Assembly: GCF_000468755.1 (NCBI RefSeq)
Contig: NZ_AWEZ01000069.1
Span: forward strand, 86,021-150,020
Source of the DNA: Olsenella profusa F0195
GTDB taxonomy: Bacteria; Actinomycetota; Coriobacteriia; Coriobacteriales; Atopobiaceae
Direction of reading: 5' to 3'
DNA length: 64,000 nucleotides
This document shows positions 18,142 through 25,733 of this stretch, one piece after another. Position numbers and translations under genes: made by a program. The notes under the pieces are model-generated. The model ran no database searches and was not told the origin of the DNA. It worked only from the letters and a program-made list of their open reading frames with translations. The stretch's first letter is position 1, and each line of letters opens with the position of its first letter.

Positions 18142-18606
18142 GTGGCAGGGATCATCGTCGTGGTACTCGTGGCAATTGCGATGCAGCTGTTCCTGACATA
18201 TCGGCAGATGCTCCACTTTTCGAGTGAGTTCGCAGCGCTCAGGAGGAGGGGCAAAGTCGCCGTCGGACGTAAGAGCGGGGGCTTCCATGCGGGGGCAATC
18301 GTCATGTTCTTAGTGGATGACCAGGGCATTATCCAGGAAGGGAGGTATATGGAGGGCGTCACGTCCCTTGCGCGTGTCAGGCCGCTTCCTGGTTTTGAGG
18401 GCAGGGACGTCGCAAGGCTCACCCGAGGGGATGGTCCCCGCAGGGGTCATCGTAACCTTGGCAAGGCCCTGGAGGATGCGGCCAACACCTACAGGCTCTA
18501 CACATCGGGTGAGACCGTCTCGCAACCGCCATCTCCGCTCACGTACATGACCGGTGCCGTCAGAAGGCTTGTGGGGCGCCCACAAGTTCGTGACGGGAGG
18601 CAGTAG
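18142..18606 (+). CDS. gutM: Glucitol operon activator GutM
   Basis: A 154-residue GutM-family protein with one N-terminal membrane segment (about 2-18, IIVVVLVAIAMQLFLTYRQM) and the family core GRKSGGFHAGAIVMFLVDDQ. GutM modulates expression of glucitol operons in enterics by a poorly known mechanism. The GTG at 18142 has GGAAGGGG immediately upstream; an in-frame start at 18088 would place a charged stretch before the membrane segment. Position between regulator and PTS genes matches srl operons. Confidence 0.85.
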   Translation: MAGIIVVVLVAIAMQLFLTYRQMLHFSSEFAALRRRGKVAVGRKSGGFHAGAIVMFLVDDQGIIQEGRYMEGVTSLARVRPLPGFEGRDVARLTRGDGPRRGHRNLGKALEDAANTYRLYTSGETVSQPPSPLTYMTGAVRRLVGRPQVRDGRQ

Positions 18607-18672
18607 GGAGCTCCTTGCGTATGGCCCAAGGGGCACATGCAATCGTATTGGAGTCTGGAAAGGAGCACTAGC

Positions 18673-19251
18673 ATGGAAATCATCTCATCGGCAGCGTCAG
18701 CGTTCATGAACCTGTTCCAGCAGGGTGGCATTCAGTTCGTTGCATGGGTCTCGAGCATCATCCCCCTGATCGTGATGCTGCTCGTCTTCATGAATTCGCT
18801 TGTCGCCTTCATCGGTCAGGAACGCGTCAACAGGTTTGCCGCGCATGCTGCGGGCAATCCTGTCCTGCGCTACTTTGTCCTGCCCTTCCTCAGCGCACTG
18901 ATGCTTGGCAACCCCATGGCGCTCTCCATGGGAAAGTTTCTGCCCGAATTCTACAAGCCTGCCTATTATGCGGCGGCATCCTATCACTGCCATACCAACA
19001 GCGGCATCTTTGCCCACATCAATCCCGGGGAGATCTTCATCTACATGGGCATTGCCAGCGGCATCACCACGCTTGGTCTCGACGTGTCCCAACTTGCCGT
19101 TCGTTACATGCTCGTAGGATTCGTGGCCAATTTCATCTCTGGGTGGTCGACCGAGTTCACCACCAAGCTGGTCGAACGGCAGATGCACGTCCGTCTGGCG
19201 CGCACGCTTGACGAGGGTAACGTACACACCGACGCAATCGAAGCGGCATAG
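18673..19251 (+). CDS. srlA: PTS glucitol/sorbitol EIIC2
   Basis: A 192-residue membrane component of the sorbitol PTS permease. About three to four hydrophobic segments; family stretches [40 protein letters not shown] and [19 protein letters not shown]. Together with EIIBC it forms the sorbitol channel. ATG 18673 is preceded by AAAGGAG. Confidence 0.92.
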   Translation: MEIISSAASAFMNLFQQGGIQFVAWVSSIIPLIVMLLVFMNSLVAFIGQERVNRFAAHAAGNPVLRYFVLPFLSALMLGNPMALSMGKFLPEFYKPAYYAAASYHCHTNSGIFAHINPGEIFIYMGIASGITTLGLDVSQLAVRYMLVGFVANFISGWSTEFTTKLVERQMHVRLARTLDEGNVHTDAIEAA

Positions 19252-19274
19252 CAAGTCCAGGAAGGAGACTCATC

Positions 19275-20303
19275 ATGGCAGAGCTACATGCCATCAAGGT
19301 CGTGGCCGGTGATGGCGGGTGGGGTGGTCCGCTTGTCATCACACCCACACCGAAGCGCAACAAGGTCATGTACATCGTTGGGGGCGGCGCTGAGCCCGAG
19401 TGTCTGGACAGGGTCGTCGAGCTCTCTGGCATGGAGCCCGTCAACGGCTTCAAGACGTCCTGTCCCGAGGAGGAGGTCGCGTGCGTCATCATCGACTGCG
19501 GTGGGACCTTGCGCTGCGGCATCTACCCCCAGAAGGGCATTCCCACGATGAACGTGATGCCCACCGGCAAGTCGGGCCCCCTTGCGCAGTACATACACGA
19601 GGACATCTATGTCTCGGCCGTTAAGTCCACGTGCGTGTCCCTGGCAGATGGGTCCGGAACGGTACGTCCCGCCGACGAGGCCACACCCGCTGCCTCTGTG
19701 GCTGCGACAACGACTGATGCGGTCAAGGCAAGCCAGGCTGACAAGGACTATATGGCCGACACCCCGCAGAAGAAGAACAGCGTCCTCTCTGTCATCGGCA
19801 TGGGTGTCGGCACGTTCGTCAACACGCTCTACCAGGCTGGTCGTGATGCCATCCAAACCTGCATTACGACCCTGCTGCCCTTCATGGCGTTCGTCGCCAT
19901 GCTCATCGGCATCATCAACGGCACGGGGCTCGGCAACATCATCGCCAACTTCCTGGCACCACTTGCGGGAAACCCCATCGGCTTGCTCGTTCTGGGCATC
20001 GTCGTCTCCATCCCCGGCCTCTCCGCCCTGCTTGGTCCTGGTGCCGTCATCGCACAGATTGTCGGAACCCTGATTGGCTCAGAGATCGGCAAGGGTACCA
20101 TCGCTCCACAGATGGCGCTCCCTGCTCTGTTTGCCATCAACAACCAATGCGCGTGCGACTTCATCCCTGTTGGCCTGGGCCTTGCCGAGGCGGAGACGGA
20201 GACTATCGAGGTTGGCGTCCTGTCCGTCATGTATTCACGCTTCATGACCGGCTGGATCCGCGTGCTGCTCGCATTCGCCGCGTCTATCGGCCTCTATGTG
20301 TAG
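19275..20303 (+). CDS. srlE: PTS glucitol/sorbitol EIIBC
   Basis: A 342-residue protein with an N-terminal EIIB domain (about 1-125) and a C-terminal membrane domain (about 185-342). The phosphorylated cysteine lies in [20 protein letters not shown], intact. The membrane half has [20 protein letters not shown] and [20 protein letters not shown]. It transfers phosphate from EIIA to sorbitol. GGAAGGAG precedes the ATG. Confidence 0.92.
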   Translation: MAELHAIKVVAGDGGWGGPLVITPTPKRNKVMYIVGGGAEPECLDRVVELSGMEPVNGFKTSCPEEEVACVIIDCGGTLRCGIYPQKGIPTMNVMPTGKSGPLAQYIHEDIYVSAVKSTCVSLADGSGTVRPADEATPAASVAATTTDAVKASQADKDYMADTPQKKNSVLSVIGMGVGTFVNTLYQAGRDAIQTCITTLLPFMAFVAMLIGIINGTGLGNIIANFLAPLAGNPIGLLVLGIVVSIPGLSALLGPGAVIAQIVGTLIGSEIGKGTIAPQMALPALFAINNQCACDFIPVGLGLAEAETETIEVGVLSVMYSRFMTGWIRVLLAFAASIGLYV

Positions 20304-20375
20304 GGGCTGCGCGGGGTCCATCGAACCGAGGACATCCCTTATAATGATGAAAACTCACGTTTATGGAGACAGACG

Positions 20376-20744
20376 ATGAAAGTCATTTATGAAAACAAGG
20401 TTCTTGGTGCGGGAGCGCACGCAGAGGACTTTCGTGCCACCAACATGATCATCCTCTTTGGTGCCACTGCCCCTCCGGAGCTCAAGGACTACTGCTATCT
20501 CGTGAACGTCAATCCCATAGACGGCCAGATCGCCGCGGGGGACATCCTTCGCATTGGCAGCAACTTCTACAAGATCACCTGTGTCGGTGCCGAGGCACCC
20601 GTGACCCTACAGGGGCTTGGCCACTGTACCATCAGCTTCACGGGTCAAACCGAGCCCGAGATGGCCGGCACGCTCTATGTGGAGCAGGCTGAGGTGCCCG
20701 TGCTTGGGAAGGGCACAGAGATTCAGATCATAAAGTACGGGTAG
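20376..20744 (+). CDS. srlB: PTS glucitol/sorbitol EIIA, active-site His replaced
   Basis: A 122-residue EIIA-5 (glucitol) protein by position, length and pattern: opening VIYENKVLGAG, FGATAPPELKDYCYL, late LGHCTISFTG and a C-terminal KGTEIQIIKYG. As I recall the E. coli protein, the phospho-histidine is His43 in YCFIHCHG; the two align without gaps from residue 1, and here codon 43 (20502-20504, GTG) is valine in YCYLVNVNP. The only other histidines are His15 and the structural LGH. The last gene of the sorbitol operon. Either phosphate arrives by another route or the transporter is impaired. Confidence 0.85.
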   Translation: MKVIYENKVLGAGAHAEDFRATNMIILFGATAPPELKDYCYLVNVNPIDGQIAAGDILRIGSNFYKITCVGAEAPVTLQGLGHCTISFTGQTEPEMAGTLYVEQAEVPVLGKGTEIQIIKYG

Positions 20745-20793
20745 GGAGACCTCCTGGCAGGCTCCTGATGATCGGACATGAGACATGCCGTAG

Positions 20794-20824
20794 GGGCGCC
20801 CTCCAGGTGGATGGGCGTCCTTCT
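20794..20824 (+). terminator. Sorbitol operon terminator
   Basis: Hairpin GGGCGCCC (20794-20801) with GGGCGTCC (20813-20820), one G-U pair, followed by TTCTGCTGTTT, 50 bases after the EIIA gene. Confidence 0.6.
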
Positions 20825-20936
20825 GCTGTTTCCGTACGCATCCGGCACATGACCGCATTGCGGTGGGCGCGACAGCGACACGCGCTGGTACTATCATGAG
20901 AAAGGTCTCAGGGACACGGGCGAGAAGGGTGCGTGA

Positions 20937-21503
20937 ATGGTCCAGGCAGGCGTCGGGGTGGACATGCTCGAGATAGCGCGTATGGAGTCAGTCATGCGCC
21001 GCCGCCCTCACTTCCTTGACGCCGTGTTCACAAAGGACGAGCGAGCCTATTGCGACGCGACGGCGCATCCTGCCGAGCACTATGCCGCACGCTTTGCCGC
21101 GCGAGAGGCGGTGCTCAAGTCGCTGGGAACGGGCTTCTCGGGCGGCATCGGCCTCAAGGACGTCTCGGTGGGCAGAGGCGAGCTGGGTCGTCCCCTCTGC
21201 ATCCTGGCGGGCAGGGCCGCCGAGGTCGCCCGCGGCCAGGGCGTGCAGGAGATCGCCCTCTCGCTCTCCACCACGCGCGAGGTTGCCGTGGCCAACGCCG
21301 TCGCCATGACGGAGGGATCGCGTCCGCATCAGGAGGAGGCCCCCGACCCCGCCAAGGAGCTGCGGGCGTCCTTCAAGCGGGCGCGTACCCTCATTGACGA
21401 GCTTGAGCGACTGCAGGGCGCGCTGAGCGATACCCTAGAGACCACTGTGGAGGACGAGGCGTCCGAGCACGCGGCCGAGACGCCCATACGTACGGGAGCG
21501 TGA
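20937..21503 (+). CDS. acpS: Holo-[acyl-carrier-protein] synthase
   Basis: Transfers 4'-phosphopantetheine from CoA to apo-ACP. The first ~125 residues are the AcpS fold: GVGVDMLEIARME, FTKDERAYC, the metal and CoA site RFAAREAVLKSLGTGFSGG and SLSTTREVAVANAVA. The protein is 188 residues rather than the usual ~120-130; the extra ~60 residues are charged and partly helical (ASFKRARTLIDELERLQGAL). nnr follows after 4 bases, as in many Gram-positives. Confidence 0.92.
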   Translation: MVQAGVGVDMLEIARMESVMRRRPHFLDAVFTKDERAYCDATAHPAEHYAARFAAREAVLKSLGTGFSGGIGLKDVSVGRGELGRPLCILAGRAAEVARGQGVQEIALSLSTTREVAVANAVAMTEGSRPHQEEAPDPAKELRASFKRARTLIDELERLQGALSDTLETTVEDEASEHAAETPIRTGA

Positions 21504-21507
21504 CACC

Positions 21508-23124
21508 ATGCAGCCAGTCCTGAACGTCGAGGACATCCGGAGCGTCGAGGCGGATCTCACCGAGGAGGGCGTCAGCGTCTCGGAGCTCATGCACCGCGCG
21601 GGCGTCTCGACGGCGCGCGAGGTCATGGAGATGGGTGACATCCGGGACGTCGTGGTCCTGTCCGGCTTTGGTAACAACGGTGGTGATGGCTGGGTTGCCG
21701 CCGAGGAGCTGCTGCGCCACGGCGTGCACGTGAGCGTGGTGTCGCCCGTGGTGCCCGATGACATCCATGGCGACATCGCCCGCGTGGTGGCAACCAGCGC
21801 CCGTGGCGCCGGTGTGCACGTGGTGGTGGCACCGCCCCGTCAGGAGCTGGAGGAGCTGCTCTCGGGAGTGGACGTCATCATCGACGCCATCCTGGGCACG
21901 GGCTTCCACGGTGAGCCGCGCACGCCCTTTGACATCTGGATCGACTGCGTCAACGAGTCCGGCATGCGCATCGTGTCCGTGGACGTGCCCAGCGGCCTTT
22001 CCGCACAGACGGGGCTTGCCGCGGGGCCCTGCGTCTCGGCCGACCTCACGATCACCATGCTGGCGCTCAAGCCGGGCCTCATCTCGGACCATGGGCGCGA
22101 CTGCTGCGGCACCATCGTGGTGGCCCCCCTGGCGGAGCAGACGGAGCGCCTGGTGATGGAGGCGGATCCCGTTGCCTGGCGCGCGGACCTCGAGGACTAT
22201 GCGGGGCTGCTCCAGCCCCTCTCCAACGGGGACGACAAGTTCACCCGTGGCTCCGTGCTCGTGGTGGGCGGCTCCCTGCGCTTCCCGGGTGCGCCCGTGA
22301 TGGCCGCCATGGCAGCCGCGCGCGCCGGTGCGGGCTATGTGACGCTGGCCGTGCCCGATCCCATCGTGCGCATCGTGCAGTCACAGCTGCTGGAGATTCC
22401 CGTATTGGGATTGCCTGCCAACGGCAACGGGACCTTTGCCATCGGTGCTGCCGAGAAGATCGCCGAGTTGGCGCAGAAGCGCTCCGCCACGCTCGTCGGG
22501 CCGGGCATGCGCGTGACCTCCGGCACCGTCGGGGTGGTCTCGGGGCTGCTGGGAGTCGATGTCCCGCTCGTCATCGATGCCGATGGCATCAACTGCATCA
22601 GCCGGCTCACGTCCAACGCCGTGGACGAGTATCCCGAGATGCTCCGCCGTGACAAGCCCCTCATCCTCACGCCGCATCGTGGCGAGCTGGGACGGCTGGT
22701 GGGCCTGCAGGACAATCCGCCCACCTCGCTCACCGCCGCCATGGATGCCGCGCGTCGGGTGGTGTGGGCCGATGGCGGCAGCGAGCTCTGCGTGGTGGCC
22801 AAGGGGTCGGCGACGGCCTGCGTGAGCGCGGACGTCGCCTTCCTGCCCAAGCCCGGTCCCGCCTCGCTGGCGACGGCAGGTTCGGGCGACGTGCTGGGCG
22901 GCATCATGGCAACGCTGCTGGCGCGCACGCCCGTGGACAACGAGGACCTTCCCTCCCTGGCCGCGCTCGCCTGCGAGATCCACAGCTACGCCGGCTCCAT
23001 CGCCGTCAGCAGCCGCGGATCGCGCGGCGTCATGGCACGCGACATCATCGATGCCCTGGGGCTTGCCGAGGATGCGCTTGAGGAGGACATTGCCTTCCCC
23101 GAGGGGGAGGACGAGGAGGAGTGA
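21508..23124 (+). CDS. nnr: Bifunctional NAD(P)H-hydrate epimerase/dehydratase
   Basis: Metabolite-repair enzyme restoring NAD(P)H from its hydrates. 538 residues: N-terminal epimerase (about 1-215, SGFGNNGGDGWVAAEELLRH and VSVDVPSGLSAQTG) and C-terminal ADP-dependent dehydratase (about 230-525, GSVLVVGGSLRFPGAPVMAA, ILTPHRGELGRL and ATAGSGDVLGGIMATLLA). Same fusion as E. coli nnr/yjeF. Ends with an acidic tail overlapping the ribosome-binding site of alr. Confidence 0.95.
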   Translation: MQPVLNVEDIRSVEADLTEEGVSVSELMHRAGVSTAREVMEMGDIRDVVVLSGFGNNGGDGWVAAEELLRHGVHVSVVSPVVPDDIHGDIARVVATSARGAGVHVVVAPPRQELEELLSGVDVIIDAILGTGFHGEPRTPFDIWIDCVNESGMRIVSVDVPSGLSAQTGLAAGPCVSADLTITMLALKPGLISDHGRDCCGTIVVAPLAEQTERLVMEADPVAWRADLEDYAGLLQPLSNGDDKFTRGSVLVVGGSLRFPGAPVMAAMAAARAGAGYVTLAVPDPIVRIVQSQLLEIPVLGLPANGNGTFAIGAAEKIAELAQKRSATLVGPGMRVTSGTVGVVSGLLGVDVPLVIDADGINCISRLTSNAVDEYPEMLRRDKPLILTPHRGELGRLVGLQDNPPTSLTAAMDAARRVVWADGGSELCVVAKGSATACVSADVAFLPKPGPASLATAGSGDVLGGIMATLLARTPVDNEDLPSLAALACEIHSYAGSIAVSSRGSRGVMARDIIDALGLAEDALEEDIAFPEGEDEEE

Positions 23125-23126
23125 CG

Positions 23127-24371
23127 ATGGCATACCGTGCCTCCCACGACTATGGGTTCGCAAGTGCTGGCCGCCGCACCGACGAGGGATGGGCGCACCC
23201 CCTGGCCCAGGAGTCCGTGCGTCACTGTCCGGACGACCGCTGGGCGTGGGTGGAGATCGACCTCGACGCCCTGCGCGACAACGTGCGCGCCCTCAGGCAG
23301 TTCATGGACTCTCGCACCAAGATGATGTGCGCCGTCAAGGCGGATGCCTATGGCCACGGTGCCGTGCGCTGCGCCAAGGCGATGCACGCCGCGGGAGCCG
23401 ACCAGTTTGCCGTCGCCACGGTGGCCGAGGGCGTCGAGCTTCGCGAGGCCGGCATCGGGTGGCCCATCCTCATCCTGGCGGAGCCCCCCATCGAGAGCGT
23501 GCGGACGCTCGTGGAGTACGACCTCATGCCGACGGTCCACACCACCGACTTCGCCCTGGCCCTGGGCGAGGCGGCCGTTGCCGTGGACGTGGTGGCCAAG
23601 TACCACCTGGCGGTTGATACGGGCATGACGCGCATCGGCGTGCTGCCCGATGACGTGGTCGAGTTCCGCCGCATGATCGACTTCCACCGCGGGATCGAGT
23701 GCGCGGGCATCTTCACGCACTTTGCCACGGCGGACGTCATCGGCGACTGGGACTTCAAGCAGCAGGTGTCACGCTTCGACCATGCCGTGGCGGCGCTTGA
23801 GGCCGCGGGCCTCGACCATGGCCTCGTGCACTGCAACAACACCCCCGCCACGATCCTCCATCCCGAGCTGCAGCACGACATGTGCCGCGTGGGCATTGGC
23901 CTCTATGGCCTACACCCTGCCGACACGACGGTGCCGCGTGTGAGCCTGCGGCCCGTCATGAGCGTGCGCGCCCGCATCACGCGCGTCATCAATCCCGCGG
24001 TGGGCGAGGGCGTCGGCTATGGGCTCACGTATCGCGTGCCCACGCCCAACATCCAGATCGCCACGGTGCCCCTGGGCTATGCGGACGGCCTTGCGCGCTC
24101 GCTCTCCAATCGCATGGACGTGCTGGTTGCCGGCCGCCGCGCCCGTCAGGTGGGGCGCATCTGCATGGATCAGTTCATGGTCGCCAACGACGTGAGCGGC
24201 ATCCGCGCCTATCGCGCCGCGGCGCCGGTCGAACGGGGCGACGTAGTCACCATCATGGGCGCCGATGGCAACGAGGAGATCACCGCGGACGAGCTCGCGT
24301 CCCTGCGCGGCACCATCAACTACGAGGTCACCTGCAACTTCTCACAGCGCCTCGAGAGAGTCTACGTATAG
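23127..24371 (+). CDS. alr: Alanine racemase
   Basis: PLP enzyme making D-alanine for peptidoglycan. The 414 residues include a ~40-residue N-terminal extension before VEIDLDALRDNVRAL; the PLP lysine is in MMCAVKADAYGHGAVR, and the C-terminal domain supplies the catalytic Tyr near GEGVGYGLTYRVP. RICMDQFMV is also intact. ATG 23127 is spaced seven bases from the GAGGAGGAG that forms the end of nnr; a GTG at 23121 overlaps it. Neighbour of acpS and nnr as in many Firmicutes and Coriobacteriia. Confidence 0.95.
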   Translation: MAYRASHDYGFASAGRRTDEGWAHPLAQESVRHCPDDRWAWVEIDLDALRDNVRALRQFMDSRTKMMCAVKADAYGHGAVRCAKAMHAAGADQFAVATVAEGVELREAGIGWPILILAEPPIESVRTLVEYDLMPTVHTTDFALALGEAAVAVDVVAKYHLAVDTGMTRIGVLPDDVVEFRRMIDFHRGIECAGIFTHFATADVIGDWDFKQQVSRFDHAVAALEAAGLDHGLVHCNNTPATILHPELQHDMCRVGIGLYGLHPADTTVPRVSLRPVMSVRARITRVINPAVGEGVGYGLTYRVPTPNIQIATVPLGYADGLARSLSNRMDVLVAGRRARQVGRICMDQFMVANDVSGIRAYRAAAPVERGDVVTIMGADGNEEITADELASLRGTINYEVTCNFSQRLERVYV

Positions 24372-24380
24372 GGGGAGCAC

Positions 24381-24995
24381 ATGTCCGTCATGCACATACC
24401 TGGCCATGAGCACCAGAGGCCCGGGGAGGTGACGCTTGAGGAGATCAGGTCCGTCATGGGCAACTGCCAGCTCTGCGAACTGGGGCAGACCCGTACCAAC
24501 CTGGTGTTTGGCGTGGGCTACCCGCATGCCCGCGTGATGTTCATCGGCGAGGGACCCGGCAAGAACGAGGACCTCCAGGGCGAGCCGTTCGTGGGCGCGG
24601 CAGGCAAGAAGCTGGACTCCCTCCTCTCCATCGCGGGCCTCACGCGTGACCAGATCTACATCGCCAACGTGGTCAAGTGCCGTCCCCCCGGCAACCGCAA
24701 CCCCCGCCCGGAGGAGATCGAGGCCTGCTCCCCCTTCCTGCGCGAGCAGGTGCGCTCCATATGGCCCGACGTCATCGTGTGCCTGGGCAACTTTGCCTCG
24801 CAGTGGCTGCTCAAGACCGAGATGGGCGTCACCAAGCTGCGCGGCAAGCTGTATCAGACTGGGCACTTCGTGGTGTGTCCCACCTTCCACCCGGCGGCGT
24901 GCATCTACCATGCCGACTGGCAGCCCCTGCTGGAGCAGGACCTCGCCCTGGTGGGCGCCTGGCTCAGGGAGCATCCCACGGAGGGTGCACGGTGA
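24381..24995 (+). CDS. Uracil-DNA glycosylase, type 4 (Fe-S)
   Basis: Removes uracil from DNA. The 204-residue protein has the family-4 motifs: CQLCELGQTRTNLVFGVG with two cluster cysteines, FIGEGPGKNEDLQGEPFVG, further cysteines in VVKCRPPGNRNP and EACSPFL, and the C-terminal FHPAACIYH. Such enzymes are common in anaerobes. Overlaps the next start codon, so translationally coupled to tsaE. Confidence 0.92.
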   Translation: MSVMHIPGHEHQRPGEVTLEEIRSVMGNCQLCELGQTRTNLVFGVGYPHARVMFIGEGPGKNEDLQGEPFVGAAGKKLDSLLSIAGLTRDQIYIANVVKCRPPGNRNPRPEEIEACSPFLREQVRSIWPDVIVCLGNFASQWLLKTEMGVTKLRGKLYQTGHFVVCPTFHPAACIYHADWQPLLEQDLALVGAWLREHPTEGAR

Positions 24996-25501
24996 TGGCA
25001 GCGTCGTTCGAGGTGGTGTCGCACTCCCCGGACGAGACCATCGCGCTGGGGCGGGCGCTGGGCGCCCTTCTGCATGCCGGTGACGTGCTGGTGCTCACGG
25101 GGGACCTCGGTGCGGGAAAGACACAGCTCGCCAAGGGCGCTGCCGCGGGCATGGGTGTGAGGGACGACGTCACCAGTCCCACCTTCACCATCGAGATGGT
25201 CCACGATGGTGCCGACATGCCGCTGTACCACTTTGACCTCTATCGCCTGGACGACCCCGGACAGCTGGAGGACGTCGGCCTCTACGATGCCCTGGGATCC
25301 GACGGCCCCTGCCTCATCGAGTGGGGCGAGCGGTTTGTGGACGAGATTGGCCCCGAGCGCGTGGACGTGGTGCTCACGCGCCTGGATGACCAGGTGGGGG
25401 AGGGTGTCGAGCCACCACGTCGCATCCGTGTGGAGGCGCATGACGCCCGCGGCGAAGAGCTCGTCCGCGCCTTGGGCGCCCGCTGGGACAACGTCTCGTA
25501 A
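24995..25501 (+). CDS. tsaE: tRNA threonylcarbamoyladenosine ATPase TsaE
   Basis: ATPase of the t6A37 tRNA-modification pathway, working with TsaB and TsaD. 168 residues with Walker A GDLGAGKTQLAKG, the VTSPTFTIEMVH switch, YHFDLYRLDD and LIEWGERF. ATG 24995 overlaps the glycosylase stop codon. Its partners TsaB and TsaD are in the fused gene 230 bases downstream. Confidence 0.95.
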   Translation: MAASFEVVSHSPDETIALGRALGALLHAGDVLVLTGDLGAGKTQLAKGAAAGMGVRDDVTSPTFTIEMVHDGADMPLYHFDLYRLDDPGQLEDVGLYDALGSDGPCLIEWGERFVDEIGPERVDVVLTRLDDQVGEGVEPPRRIRVEAHDARGEELVRALGARWDNVS

Positions 25502-25733
25502 CGTGTGACCTTGCCTCGCCGTCCCTGAGGTGGCAGGCCGGGCACGATGGCGGCGCGCGCCGCGTCCTCGCCCGGGACGTCCGTAGGGCCTGCGTGCGGC
25601 CTTGTCCACGGGCACCCCGACAGGTCGGCGCATGCGTTTTCGTTCCGGCTGGCGATGGGAGCGCTACACTGGCTAGGCTGTGACGTTTGATGCCGACCGC
25701 GGCGTGCGCGGCCGACGAGGGATGGGTGTTGTG
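25502..25733 (+). other. Intergenic leader of the tsaB-rimI-tsaD fusion
   Basis: GC-rich 230-base gap. A TACACT at about 25662-25667 could be a -10 element; otherwise no dyad or gene stands out. Confidence 0.3.
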
